Below, piece after piece: positions 45,388 to 57,060 of a stretch of 64,000 nucleotides of DNA (the first letter of the stretch is position 1; every line of letters begins with the position of its first letter). Both the position numbers and the translations under genes were made by a program. Under the pieces are notes generated by a model. That model worked only from the letters and a program-made list of their open reading frames with translations. It searched no databases and had not been told where the DNA came from. The stretch is from Siphonodentalium dalli (taxonomy: Eukaryota; Mollusca; Scaphopoda; Gadilida; Siphonodentaliidae). Location of the stretch: assembly GCA_032622095.1 (NCBI GenBank), contig CP136069.1:153315043-153379042 (forward strand). The letters are read 5' to 3'.

Positions 45388-45664
45388 TTATCAGTAAAAG
45401 TTCATTATCAGAAAGGTGTTTAATGAATAATTGATAGGTAACATATTTGGTCAAAATAAATAATTTACAATAGAAAATTACCACAATATTATGGGGAGAA
45501 AAGCATCAGCTGCCACATGTTGCATTTTTATCAGTAGAAGTTCATTACGAGAAAGGTGTTCAATGAATAATTGATAGGTCAAATATTTGGTCAAAACAAA
45601 TAATTTACAATAGAAAATTACCCCAATATTACGGGGAGAAAAGCATCAGCTGCCACATGTTGCC
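45388..45664 (+). repeat. 140-bp direct tandem duplication
   Basis: Copies 45388-45527 and 45528-45664 start TTATCAGTA(A/G)AAGTTCATTA and end GCATCAGCTGCCACATGTTG. About ten differences separate them. Confidence 0.9.
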
Positions 45665-46040
45665 CAAACAAATCACACAGTTTCACTGTAAATTTAATTG
45701 AGGTTCGCTGATCCTCGATTCAATTAGTCTTGTATAGCGAGTATATTTTTGGTAGTCATATAAAATACTGAGGCGATTAATGAACTATCTCTAGGTTATT
45801 AGAACAATCTGCTCCCGATATTCCCCGGTCGTCTACTCTGCCTGGATTGATGGGATTCAGGTCCATTCGTAGTTATTCTGCGTCGGATTCTCACTCTGAT
45901 TCCTCCAACTCATAAATCAATTTCCCAGAGTGATCTCCCCTCGCCATACTCTGTCACATTCACACTCCTTCCGTTCACGCATCAATCGTCATCTTAGCTC
46001 ACGTTTTCTTATCACGATATTCCAAAAGGAGGCTGTTTGT
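45665..46040. other. No recognised feature
   Basis: Nothing supportable was seen. Confidence 0.4.
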
Positions 46041-46427
46041 TTAAAGACATATTATGGACTTGCTCGGTGCGTGAAACTGATAAATTAGTACTCAGGCGCT
46101 ATGCCAACTGGGGGAATGTAGCATTCTACTAACATCGCCCAAAATCTCAAATGAAATCGACCATACAACTCCATAAAAAACACCGTCTGAACTACGATCA
46201 ATTGTAAATATTTGCATCTCGATTCGGGACGCAACAGTCGGCGATAAATAAACGCAAATGATTTCGCCATCGATACTCATTGCATTTAATAAATAAATAT
46301 ATGTATATATAATACTGACGGTGTGGGTTGTAAATTTGGATTAATATTCATACAAAATAACTACTTTGAGCAAGATTGTTCTCCATTTCTATTTGATCAC
46401 CAACCGGAGTGTATCACATCACATTAA
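46041..46427 (+). mobile_element. TTAA-flanked MITE, family D, copy 1
   Basis: TTAAAGACATATTATGGAC at the left and GGAGTGTATCACATCACATTAA at the right. Four collinear copies in the window share the inner words GGGGGAATGTAGCATTCTAC, CAATTGTAAATATTTGCATC and GAGCAAGATTGTTCTCCAT. Long TIRs are not evident; only TTAAAG-like ends are shared. The frames read from it are repeat artefacts. Confidence 0.88.
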
Positions 46428-46487
46428 AATGATATAGAACTATCCCAATTTTGGCGCCTAAGAACAGTAGTCAGTATATATTATAAG

Positions 46488-46625
46488 TTACAGGGTGAGT
46501 TGTTGCCGGATACGGTGTCACATGAGGCGAAGTGAGATTAATAACGGGCTAGGCGCTAGCCGACCCCGATATTAATCTCGCTGAGCCTCATATGTCACCG
46601 TAGCCGGCAACAACGAGCCCTGTAA
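46488..46625. mobile_element. 138-bp palindrome (GCCGGATACGGTGTCACATG arms)
   Basis: TTACAGGGTGAGTTGTTGCC and its inverse ending GAGCCCTGTAA flank GGGCTAGGCGCTAGCC. About 60 bases per arm, with few mismatches. Confidence 0.88.
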
Positions 46626-48106
46626 CGATTTTATCATGTCACCCACATATCATGTTTTCCGTGTGAGAATTTGAATTACTTATACGAAGTTCATTACCTG
46701 CCAGTAAGTAAATGTGTTGTCTATGGCTATTAACTTATGTAACGTCACAGTGACGCGTCATGGGCGTTGAACGTGAACGCATTGAGTCAATGGCTAATCA
46801 CCAGAAGCAGGACAACAAACTTGAGTTTGATAGTTAATTTATGAGTGTTTAGAATTTCTCAAATATATCACATGCAGGTTTGGGTATATGGTACTATGTC
46901 TTTAAATTAACAGAACTTGATTTCCGACAGATATCCCTTTTCTTGGCGCCAAAATACACCGAAAATATACCCGAGGCGGCAGAGTTCCATGAAAAACAAA
47001 ATGGCGGACATCGAACCCATATGGGAACCCTGAGGGGGGATATGGATTCCATTTGGGACGGGCTACAAAGATGACGACCCGATGACTCCTGATATGACTC
47101 AACCAACGGAGCGTCCTCATTGGTCAATCCAACCAGGTGACATGATAAATATGTATTTAGGGTTTCAGACTAATTTTCGAAAAACATATTTTACTTTTTA
47201 TTTCGATTCTAGTGTTTAAATTAACATGATTGTTTGTAACAAGAATTGTAACAAAGAAGATGCTATTTTTCTTCATATCGAATTTCCTATGCATTGAGTT
47301 CATATGATATGGATGTTTAGAGGGACACCAACATTAATGTTTTATTTTTCAATATAATTATAAAGGTGCATGTTAATTTTTCACGAGATCATTAACAGCT
47401 TTCGGCTGGACATGCTAACAGCCACTGGACCCAAGAAGCTCCACTGGACAACGGGCTTCCACGTGTACCTTAGTCGTATTTATATTCACACAGTACTACA
47501 TTTTGCTTATATGTAGATTTGAATTCGCCCATCGTGTATATTTCCGTAAACGTATTGTATCTTATGACAATTTCAGTTCTAACTTTGCGCTAGAAAGGAG
47601 TTTTTGTGTCACGGAAATTGGTCTGACAGATGGTTTATGGTCATCGGTGTTCATAATGCTTAAACTGTGGTGGTCTATATCACACGTTTTGTCAGAACTA
47701 TCCAAAAACAAAAAAGCACGTGTGACATGTATAGTATTGCTGATTATACTACTCGAATTGTTACCAAAGTTGATTCTTGCCATATGCAGGCATTGAAGGC
47801 TAATGTTACTTACCTCATATATTTGAAGGCTAGTGGTAATACGAAGATAAACGTACTCTGATCGGTTTGATATTTTGGGGTTTCAAACAGTTTGTGATCG
47901 AGTCGGCTTGCCTAACATGGTATTAATAATCGAATTCCATGCAGCGAAACAGGATATGGTTATCTCCATTGTAATTGATTTCACAAAAAATAATTTAGAA
48001 GCTGCACGAAAAGATGTTTTATCGGTATTACATGCCACGAAGTGAGATCTCTTTTCCGGTGTATCAAATCTCTATGGGCACGTTCCATGCGGTTATTTCC
48101 TGATAT
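46626..48106. other. No supported gene
   Basis: The longest frame (47503-47796, plus) has a hydrophobic end (CIVLLIILLELLPKLILAI) that could mimic a membrane segment. It has no recognisable family and a competing frame on the other strand, so it is not called. Confidence 0.35.
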
Positions 48107-48348
48107 ATAACCCTTTCGTGGCGGGAACTGTGCATCATTAAATACCATGTTCCAGTGAATTCTCTTATATATGCGAGTCTGACATCTGCACAGGGAGCCT
48201 CGCATGTATAAGCGAATGCACTGGCTTACAAGGTCAAAGTAAATTTTGTTAGGCCAATGTATTCTCTTATATATGCGAGGCTCGCTATATATGCATTGAC
48301 ACGGGGTTTTCGCAAAATTTCAGGAAGCTCCAGTCACGGGAGGGTTAA
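48107..48348. mobile_element. Hairpin-bearing piggyBac-like MITE, subfamily 2
   Basis: ATAA plus CCCTTTCGTGGCGGGAAC at the left; CAGTCACGGGAGGG plus TTAA at the right. Two hairpin modules: 48151-48225 and a shortened 48253-48301. The ends match those at 10.06, 51.22 and 63.40 kb. Confidence 0.65.
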
Positions 48349-48769
48349 TCGTTAAGAGCTGCGTCTATAGTAAACGACTTGAGATTTTCCTCAATTACGT
48401 TATACCTGTCAGTACGATGACGTATTTAACACGCGTTGCTAATCGCAACGTGCTTCATTCAAATGCGTTCACTCAGCAGCGGGCGAAAACTTAATTTGGC
48501 AGTGATCGACCAATCAGAATACATGTGTTATGGCGAGAGCTATTCGACGTGAATTACAATTTTGGGCAAATGTCAGTTGAACATTACCGTTAGGAATCCA
48601 AATTACAGAGATCTCATTGCTTATGCAGTTCATCGTTCACATTATCTGCGACAGAATTAGGCATGAAAAGAATGCCAGGCAAATTTACCAATGTTTGAAT
48701 GTATAGCGTATGAGTCTTGGAGTCATGAGAAGAATAAGTTAATTTCTTTCTAGAACCACCATGACAAAA

Positions 48770-49248
48770 ATCTTTATTCTACACTCATTATTCCACATCT
48801 AACATATTGTAGTGCCATTTGGAGCGCAACAACGAAAAATTACCTTGAGGCTGTTCTAAAAAAATCAGAATTAATGATATTGCAACTTTAACAAGAAGTG
48901 CAAAACACCGATCCTCTGTCTTCTTGGCGAATATGGTCTCTGCTTTCGCGCAACCGACACCGATCGAGAGAGCTGCGTCATTTGGTGCTTCTGTTAAATA
49001 AAACCACATATCCCAATAGATTGTGTTGTGCTAAATGTGGCTCATTCTACGACAACCAGCTTACTCACGCGCTATTATCCTGCAATGCTGGAATTATGAT
49101 ACATCTACACAATATCTTTTTGGAGAGAATCATTGACATATTCGGGATCCGGGTTTTCGATCGCCTGCAATCCCTCTCACATGTGAACTTAACGACGCTA
49201 CGTCTAGGAAGTACTGCCCTTTGCGAATGGATAAGATGTTTGCTCTAA
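48770..49248 (+). pseudogene. LINE ORF2 C-terminal fragment
   Basis: A frame at about 48783-48885 reads LIIPHLTYCSAIWSATTKNY, the block after the RT thumb of many LINEs, and ends at a stop. Another frame (48898-49248) holds RLCCAKCGSF...LTHALLSC, a Cys-x2-Cys...His-x4-Cys knuckle, followed by FLERIIDIFGIRVFDRLQ. It is broken by stops and frameshifts. Confidence 0.75.
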
Positions 49249-49425
49249 CTTCGGGGAACTGATCGTTGACATGTGCACGTGTGCAACCTTTTGCGTGGCA
49301 CTCGTGTCTAAAGCAATGCGCTCATTCGCATGCTATTCACTTGTCATTGTTGTGCATTTGTGTGTTTATATTGTATTTTCTATACATGTAAAGTGTATAT
49401 AATCTGACTCTCCATAGAGGAGGTA

Positions 49426-49711
49426 TTAACCCTTTACCCAACAAACCGGCCAAATAAAGCTTCAACAGCCTAAAATATCTTCGGTCTGTCTCAATAGAAC
49501 CATACAAATATGGATATCATTGGAACCGGCTCCTTGACCACATTGTGATAGTTACAGTTATGCCATGTGCCAATGCATTCTCTTATATATACGAGTCGAC
49601 CATAGGTCGCCTCGCATATATAAGAGAATGCATTGGCCTAAAAACAACTTTTTTTAACACTTTTTACCATTTTTTCTTACATTCTTTAACAATTTTATAA
49701 TTTTTAATGTG
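49426..49711 (+). mobile_element. Hairpin-bearing piggyBac-like MITE, subfamily 1, right-truncated
   Basis: TTAA plus CCCTTTACCCAACAAACCGG at the left. It holds one 69-bp hairpin (49569-49637) and the T-rich spacer, then stops at the TTAA where the next full copy starts. The second hairpin and right end are missing. Confidence 0.85.
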
Positions 49712-50110
49712 TTAACCCTTTACCCAACAAACCGGCCAAAACCGGCCAAATAAAGCTTCAACAGCCTAAAATATCTTGGGTCTGTCTCAATAAAACCATA
49801 CAAATATGGATATCATTGGAACCGGCTCATTGACCACATTGTGATGGTTATAGTTATGCCCTGTGCCAATGCATTCTCTTATATATGCGAGTCGACCATA
49901 GGTCGCCTCGCATATATAAGAGAATGCATTGGCCTAAAAAATATCTTTTTTTAACACTTTTTACCATTTTTTCTTACATTCTTTAACAATTTTATAATTT
50001 TTAATGTGTTAAGCCAATGCATTCTCTTATATATGCGAGGCGACCTATGGTCGACTCGCATATATAAGAGAATGCATTGGCACAGGGCCGTTCTGTTGGG
50101 TAAAGGGTTC
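49712..50110 (+). mobile_element. Hairpin-bearing piggyBac-like MITE, subfamily 1, full copy
   Basis: TTAA (49712-49715), CCCTTTACCCAACA at the left, inverted TGTTGGGTAAAGGG at the right (to 50106), then TTCA (a one-base change from TTAA). Two hairpins, 49865-49933 and 50013-50080, are themselves in opposite loop orientation (GAGTCGACCATAGGTCGCC versus its inverse). No coding content. Confidence 0.9.
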
Positions 50111-51215
50111 ATCATTACATTATTCAGCACTTGATCTCATGGGTCAGGGCACAACGTCAAAATTGGAGTTTCCCCAGTGATTACTATAGTATTCAAACTG
50201 CAACACAAAATATCTGAATAACCAAATACTCCTATATGTTGTGTGGTGTGGTTGGCGGTGGTAGCTGGTTCGCTGTTGCACAGAGGCATAATTAACCAGA
50301 GGGGAGAGGGAGATTTGGTTGAGAATTATATTAGTGTTCAATATTATTCCATGGCCTACCTGGCAGATAGACTACCCCTCGCCCCCCATCCACCTCTGCA
50401 CGTCACCCTTCTGTACAGGTACACTTGTCCTTATAGACGATGTTGTAACTCCAAAACTCCACATTACTATAAGTGAAACATGAGCCCTGCACTACATTTA
50501 GCTCCGCTTTGGTGGGGTCCTGTTGTTGTATTTATAACATATATTCTTTATTATCAAATACATTATAATTTATTATATTATATTGACAAGAGTACGTTCA
50601 CACACTGGCAAATTTACCAATGTGTGAATGTATAGCATAAACGTACATACAATCACCAACATGAGTTTCATACACTAGAACCTTGGCTAGAAGATAGTCA
50701 GGTAACTGTTGGATTCGATTTATCTCCAGCGAAGTGCGAATGTGGATCTTCATACACCACTGGCTAGGTCCTACATAAAATTTGCTCTCAGCCTTTGCTA
50801 CTGAGCTGAGTAGTTTGTGACTAGCTGCCATTTATGGTAAGCAGGACTCCGGATTAAACTCATCTAATTTCTTTCACTTGACCCAGTCATCTTCATATAG
50901 TTGTGATGCTGATTGGACCTTCCGTCGTGCGTTTGGCGCTGTTAAACGCAACCGATTTATTTTAATCGGACGCAGTGATTTAATGTATGATCTGAAATGT
51001 TGCGCCTATAACCCTATATAGCCCCATGCACCAGCCGCAGGTCTGTGAAAGCAGCTCAAGCGTACGTTCACACGCTGGCAAATTCACATGATAATTTTGC
51101 ATGCAATTCGTCGCAAAACTGCAGTGTGCCATTTTTAGGATATAAAGGACAAACCACTCATACAATATTCATGCCCCACTGTTTACAAGATGCACAGCGA
51201 GATATGTGTTATTGC
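50111..51215. other. No recognised gene
   Basis: The motif GTACGTTCACAC(A/G)CTGGCAAATT is present near 50592 and 51062, with a reversed relative near 48680, hinting at a further dispersed repeat. Confidence 0.4.
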
Positions 51216-51648
51216 TTAAACCTTCCTTGACTGGAGCTTCCACGATTTTTTTTGAAAACCCTGTGCCAATGTATTCTCTTATATATGCGAATCTCCCATA
51301 GGGAGCCTTGCATATATAAGAGAATACTACCTAACATTTACCCTTGCAAATATAAGAGAATACATTTACGATTGCAAATATAAGAGAATACATTTACGAT
51401 TGCAAATATTAGAGAATACATTTACGATTGCAAATATAAGAGAATACATTTACGATTGCATATATAAGAGAATACATTTACGATTGCATATATAAGAGAA
51501 TACTACCTAACATTCACGTTGACCTTGTAAGCCAGTGCATGTTCTTATATATGCGACGACCATATTGGAGACTCGCAAATATAAGAGAATGCACTGGCAC
51601 ATGATCTGTAATGCTTAACCAGCGCAGCTCCCGCCATGAAAGGATTAA
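51216..51648. mobile_element. Hairpin-bearing piggyBac-like MITE, subfamily 2, with amplified half-hairpins
   Basis: TTAA at 51216 followed by ACCTTCCTTGACTGGAGC; right end GCTCCCGCCATGAAAGGA plus TTAA (51645-51648). Hairpins are at 51265-51330 and 51531-51598. Between them is the tandem array described separately. Confidence 0.75.
51328..51505 (+). repeat. Tandem array of half-hairpins, about 31 bp x 5-6
   Basis: The unit is GCA(A/T)ATATAAGAGAATACAT plus TTACGATT. It repeats at about 31-base spacing from 51342 to 51500. It is derived from one arm of the 69-bp hairpin (ATATATAAGAGAATGCAT). Copies are nearly identical, so amplification is recent. Confidence 0.88.
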
Positions 51649-52037
51649 GTTATTATACAACTGATAATTGCCCGGAATTAACCTTCAAATATCTGGCCAG
51701 AATTAAGTGTGCTATAACGCATGGTATTTCATGGCTCTGATAATCGCATAATTATTCTGTAATTTCAAATTTCACCAATCAAAATTGTGCACTATCTATG
51801 GAGCATTTCACGAAAATTTGGCAGGCAAATTTGCAGTGCGAGGACGTAGCCTAAAACTCTTCTTGGTGGTCTTGCCCAGTAAACACACTCCGCATGTATA
51901 GTATTTATACCACAAACCAGAGGACTTAAATACTATAGCTAATTTTGTTAACTTTTTATTTGTGGATGTGTAAATAAAATAAAATGAAATAATGCAGAAC
52001 ATGCGAAAAGTTTTGTTACATACAATTGTGAGTAAGT

Positions 52038-52437
52038 TTAACCCTTTACCCAACAGAACGGCCCTGTGCCAATGCATTCTCTTATATATGCGAGTCGACC
52101 ATAGGTCGCCTCGCATATATAAGAGAATGCATTGGCTTAACACATTACAAATTATAAAATTGTTAAAGAATGTAAGAAAAAATGGTAAAAAGTGTTAAAA
52201 AAAGATTTTTTTTAGGCCAATGCATTCTCTTATATATGCGAGGCGACCTATGGTCGACTCGCATATATAAGAGAATGCATTGGCACAGGGCATAACTATA
52301 ACCATCACAATGAGGTCAATGAGCCGGTTCCAATGATATCCATATTTGTATGGTTTTATTGAGACAGACCCAAGATATTTTAGGCTGTTGAAGCGTTATT
52401 TGGCCGGTTTTGGCCGGTTTGTTGGGTAAAGGGTTAA
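52038..52437 (-). mobile_element. Hairpin-bearing piggyBac-like MITE, subfamily 1, full copy, inverted
   Basis: TTAA at both flanks (52038-52041 and 52434-52437). Ends CCCTTTACCCAACAGAACGG and GGTTTGTTGGGTAAAGGG. Hairpins are at 52068-52136 and 52216-52284. It is the reverse of 49712-50110 and nearly identical to it. A TTAA target with CCC...GGG ends is the piggyBac signature. Confidence 0.93.
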
Positions 52438-54726
52438 GATGGTCTGTCTCTTTGTAAACATGTGTTATATAGTTACCGGGGTATAAAATATTAGATATGA
52501 ATCGATGACCCCTGTCTGGAAATGCTTCTATCGATTAATATTGATTATATTTCGAATATTTTCTTGTCTAAATACGTGTGGTTGTTTAGCTAACGAACAA
52601 TGGTGGTTACTGTTAACAGATACCAGAAATTTTATTGTGTAATTTTGCCACAGATAAACGTTAATTATACTCATTGTCGCTGTATTAAAACAATACAAAC
52701 ACTCAATCTGGGGCACTTGACGTCCGGAGCATAGCTATGGGAACACCATAATGATCTCGATCGATATATGGTATCGCCTGAATGGTCTGTTCTAAAAAAA
52801 TAGAGCAATAAAGTGTCCCATTTAATCATCTCACTTCATAATACAATATTCGAAATGAAATCAATATTAATTGATAGGAGCATTTCCGGACACGTGTCTT
52901 CAATTCATATTTATAATTTAATACCCACAAAACTATTTCAAAAAGAGATAATCCATCTTTAATGATTGGTATGGTTACAGAGAATATATGTTTATATAAA
53001 TACAATTTTGGAAAGTACACACAAATATGCTGATGGCACATGTATATGTATTTCAGTTCAAACAGTTGTCCAAAATCATATTTTGAATACGCTACATATG
53101 AGGCTACCACCTCCACACCCCATGAAATCCGGAATGGTCTTGCCCCGTATACACACACCGCATTTATATTATTATATGCTGTTAATTTAAATCAAAAACG
53201 CATATTTAGTGTAATTAATTCACGGAGCCGCTGATCATTCGACGAGATCGCTATCCAACTGGCCATAATACTGGCAAAAACTGGTTACAATATCATGGCA
53301 TATATGGTGTATATATGGAAACGAATTGCGTTTCTACGGTGATCTTTCTGGCGGGGCTTATTAATAAATATCTATGCATTTACCCGACTTGGAAAGATCA
53401 AGATTGTGATGAATATGAGGTAATTTTATCGAATTGTTGAATTTCGCTGTAAGCGGCATCCAGTTATGAAGTTGGAATCCGGCGTAGATACAGACGAATC
53501 CGACGTAAGGTTTCAAATCACCCGGAATCCGGAGTACGAAAAAGGAGGTGATAGTCTTATATAAATCCATAAGAGCACATCACATGTGCTGGTACATTAA
53601 TATGAACACATTTATATATTGTTAGTTGTTTTTGGGGAAAATGTTATCCAGCAGTGAATAAGATATTTTATTACCAAACGAAGCCCGTGCACGATTAAAC
53701 AGCGGTTTTCTTAGTCGTCCGTGAGACCATCATTTATATATATAATATATGTCGATTGTGAGACACGAAACGTGCCATATGATAGTCATTATTAAATAAA
53801 AACTCCACCCGTTCGTAATAATTTACACTCGGTGGTATGCAAGCTTTATCAACATATTATAGTTGAACTATCAAAGGACACGATCTGTATCAGGGTAGGT
53901 TAATACATATACACTTGTAAGTTTGCACGGTATGACCTACAAGCATGGCGTCCTGTAGAAAACGATAAAGTGTCAGAATATGAACATAAACTTGCGTAGA
54001 AAATGAATATGAATCACAGACAACTACGTGAGGAGTAAAATCTCTGCAGTTCCACCTGTAGCGATACTACCTAAATTTGCCTGTAAATAGCATGCAATTA
54101 TCTTGCCCGAATCGATCACACAGGTTTTTGAAGGCAACTGTCAGTAGCATCTTTACATGTCGAACTATATAAATTATAATTCTCTTGTCGTTTGCTTTCC
54201 GTTCATATTCTGGAACCATTCTGGTTTTCTACGACCAAATGCCTGCAAAAGATACCGCGAAACACTGCGAGTATTGAAGGTACGCTTATAGTCTGTTGAC
54301 GCTTGGTGGGGGAAGTTAGAAGTTTTCAATCTAAATATCGATTATTGCAAAATACCAAGGGTTGATGTGCGAATTCGCACCGGAACGAATTCAGAGACGA
54401 GTATAGAGAGATTTATCGAACAAATTGACTATGGAAATCGCATATGAGCGAGACTCACATTAGATATAAGAATCGCAGCGGAGTCATCAAAATGTGCCAT
54501 TTATCCTTTCACGCACCAAATCCCAAAGATACGAACGTTGATTTGATATGACATTCGGGAGCCAGGCGAAATTATCGTCTCAGTTTCATTTCGCGAACCC
54601 GCTATGAGATGAAATTCATTGAAAAAAATCGATTCCTTGCGTCAATATACGCACCGCGTCGTTGTTTGAAATAGCGTGCAACAAAATGACCAAGATAATA
54701 AAGTGACTATAATAGTCGTTATCTCT
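52438..54726. other. 2.3 kb without a recognised gene
   Basis: AT-rich. Overlapping frames on both strands at 52.8-53.2 kb show no domain. Confidence 0.45.
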
Positions 54727-54993
54727 GAGAGCTTTGACGTATAATGCACTGGAGACTGAAAGCATTCTGCCATTACCCAGAAGCAAATTTCATTGAGTGA
54801 AGTAAATAGTTTAACGATCGCACCAAAAGTTTATTGAACGCGTTCTCTAACATATACATGTGGGTGCAGTAGCGCGAAAGACGATATATATGCAATGTTT
54901 GAGCCATGCAGGGTATATAATTCGTCGCAATCATCGTATGGTGTCTAATGCACTGAAGACTGAAAGCATTCTATCATAAAAAGAAGAAAATAG
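54727..54993. repeat. Degenerate repeat with CTGAAGACTGAAAGCATTCT, first copies
   Basis: Units at about 54740 and 54945 share TAATGCACTG(G/A)AGACTGAAAG and CATTCTGCCATTA, with CCAGAAGCAAATTTCA in the first. They continue after the inserted MITE with further copies to 56530. Confidence 0.75.
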
Positions 54994-55470
54994 TTAAAGG
55001 TCCACTTAATGTTCGAACCCCCGGATCACATTATACAAAAATTATGCCATATTATATACCATTTGAAAGAGGAAGCTCCAAAGCATTGTTTAATCAATAT
55101 ATACGGTGTAATTAACTGTGAACATGGTGGTTTTTTTTAAAGTTTCATCTGGATTATAGCGCAAAGTGTATTATTTTCAATGGAAAGGGAATAACTATAC
55201 ATCTTAAATATAGAGTTATTCCTCTTCCATTGAAAATAAATATATACTTTGAATTATGTTGCATTCTGGGAGCCATAACGAGTGAAATGTTTGTATGATT
55301 TCAGCTATTTTCTATTACGCTATGGGCACCTTCTGAGACGCATAAGTTTCAAATGGTGATGAATTATAGCATTTTAATCATACTGTATGACATAGATTGT
55401 TATTGAAACCGATATATCAAGGCACTATAAAAAAAATAATCGGAGATTCGAAAATTAAATGGGCCTTTAA
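54994..55470. mobile_element. TTAA-flanked MITE, family C (477 bp)
   Basis: TTAAAGGTCCACTTAATGTT at the left and the inverse of TTAAAGGCCCATTTAATTTT at the right, a TIR of about 24 bases with few mismatches. It sits within the surrounding degenerate repeat. A smaller inverted pair around 55140-55260 (TATTCC words) lies inside. Confidence 0.82.
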
Positions 55471-55589
55471 ACAGACATCCAGATATTCGCAAAAATACAC
55501 TGAAAGGCATATCCATGGCCATAGACATATACATGTACATGAAGTAATACATGAATAGAAAAGACAATATGACAGTTTGGCGTCATCGA

Positions 55590-56530
55590 CTTGTCGTATA
55601 ATGCACTGACGGCATTCTGCTTTATCCAGAAGTAAATTCGATAGAGTAAATCAAATAGTTTAACGATTCCCTTATCCGCAAAATTTCATTGGAATGGATC
55701 GGATCCCCATGGCCATAGACTACTTCGTGTACATATAATATGACACACAATGTGACACTTTGGAGCCAACAGCTTCTGGCGTCTAATGTACTGAAGACTA
55801 AAAGCATTCTGCCATTATCCAGAAGCAAAATTCATAGAGTGAAGTAAACAGTTTAAAGGTTTTCCCCTATTCGCAAAAGATCATTGAGACTTGAGAGGGA
55901 CCCCCATGGCCACATGTATATACATGTATATATAGTGACAGGACAGATACCATGATTTTTGGGGCTATCATTAAAAGTGTCTGTCATGGACTACTTCGTA
56001 TACATATAGTACGACACACAATGTGACACTTTGGAGCCATCAGCTTCTGGCGACTAATGTACTGAAGACTGAAAACATTATGCCATTATCCAGAAGCAAA
56101 TTTCACAGAAGTCGTCTAATACCCGACAGCATATGAAAAACACCATTCTCAAGATGCATTTCCATATAATATTTACATATTATACGTTGCTATGTTTTTA
56201 TGCACTCATATCTAAGGGGTATTATTCACCCCGCATCCATATTAGTCTCATTTCGTAACAACCCTTGGTTTAATTTATAGGTTGATTATGGATGTATTCC
56301 GACGAACGAGTTGGTTTAATATAGTGCTATTATCAGCACATAATGAACTTATAATTAAGTGATTATGAGTCGATAATGTGACTAAATTAGCTCTCATTTT
56401 CAGTTCATTATCGACTCTGAAATTAGGCGGATTTTCTGGAGAATATGCTGTCTAATACACTGGGGCGGAAAGTATTCTGTAATATCTAGAAGCAAATCCG
56501 ATATAAAGTGAAGTAAATTATTTGACGATA
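55590..56530. repeat. Degenerate repeat with CTGAAGACTGAAAGCATTCT, later copies
   Basis: Units near 55600, 55790, 56055 and 56450 share TAATG(C/T)ACTGAAGACTGAAA, GCCATTATCCAGAAGCAAAT, GTGAAGTAAATAGTTTAACG and GATCCCCATGGCCATAGAC. Unit length is 190-400 bases because of indels. The segment with ACACAATGTGACACTTTGGA is best kept (55745 and 56020). Confidence 0.75.
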
Positions 56531-56768
56531 TCCCCTATCAGTAAAAGTTCATTGATATAGATCTCCATGACCATAAACATTTTAGAAATTAATGTTCCAC
56601 ACCAAAATATGTCAGACCAAATTGCGTCCATACTCCACGGAAGGCAACAACTAAACATCCATCACTTATACTTGCACTCAACTAGCAGATTCGGAGATAA
56701 TTCAGCGTCCATTATCAATGATATACGCGTCCTGTCACTAACTCGCGGCCATATTGCATCCACCAGGT

Positions 56769-56908
56769 CCGGTTCCGTGGTTTTAGTGGTACGTGTCAAA
56801 GTTTTGGAGTAGCATTCCATATATGGAAGTCACGAGTAATTCAAAAGCTCCATATATGGAAATGGTAGTCCAAAACTTTGACCAGATGCACTAAAACCAC
56901 GGAACCGG
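56769..56908. mobile_element. 140-bp palindrome (CCGGTTCCGTGGTTTTAGTG arms)
   Basis: The arms pair from CCGGTTCCGTGG to CCACGGAACCGG with a small asymmetry. The inner CCATATATGG is repeated on both sides of a 22-base loop. CCATATATGG also matches a CArG-box word (CC(A/T)6GG), probably by chance. Confidence 0.85.
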
Positions 56909-57060
56909 GGCTGGAAGAATCTCTGAAACTACGGAACGGAGCTGGGTGAATCGAATACGGCCGCGATCCAGTTATCTCACTTATTCTGGTGGCGCAGCGT
57001 TCAAACTGAACGGACCTTTCCTATCTGCGTTTGGTCTCACTGGTATAATAGTTATCAAAC

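Noticed and set aside
46085..46280. Similar 61-codon frames here and at 57204-57389
   Set aside because: They are the same family D MITE read in matching frames, with no domain.
51328..51505. Short regular repeat resembling a CRISPR array
   Set aside because: The whole 31-base unit is conserved, with no variable spacer. It derives from the adjacent hairpin.
55008..55026. GTTCGAACCCCCGGATCA, which looks like a tRNA T-loop
   Set aside because: No A box or cloverleaf upstream; it lies in the terminal repeat of the family C MITE.
56818..56828. CCATATATGG as a CArG box
   Set aside because: It is part of a palindrome arm and occurs twice by symmetry; there is no gene nearby.
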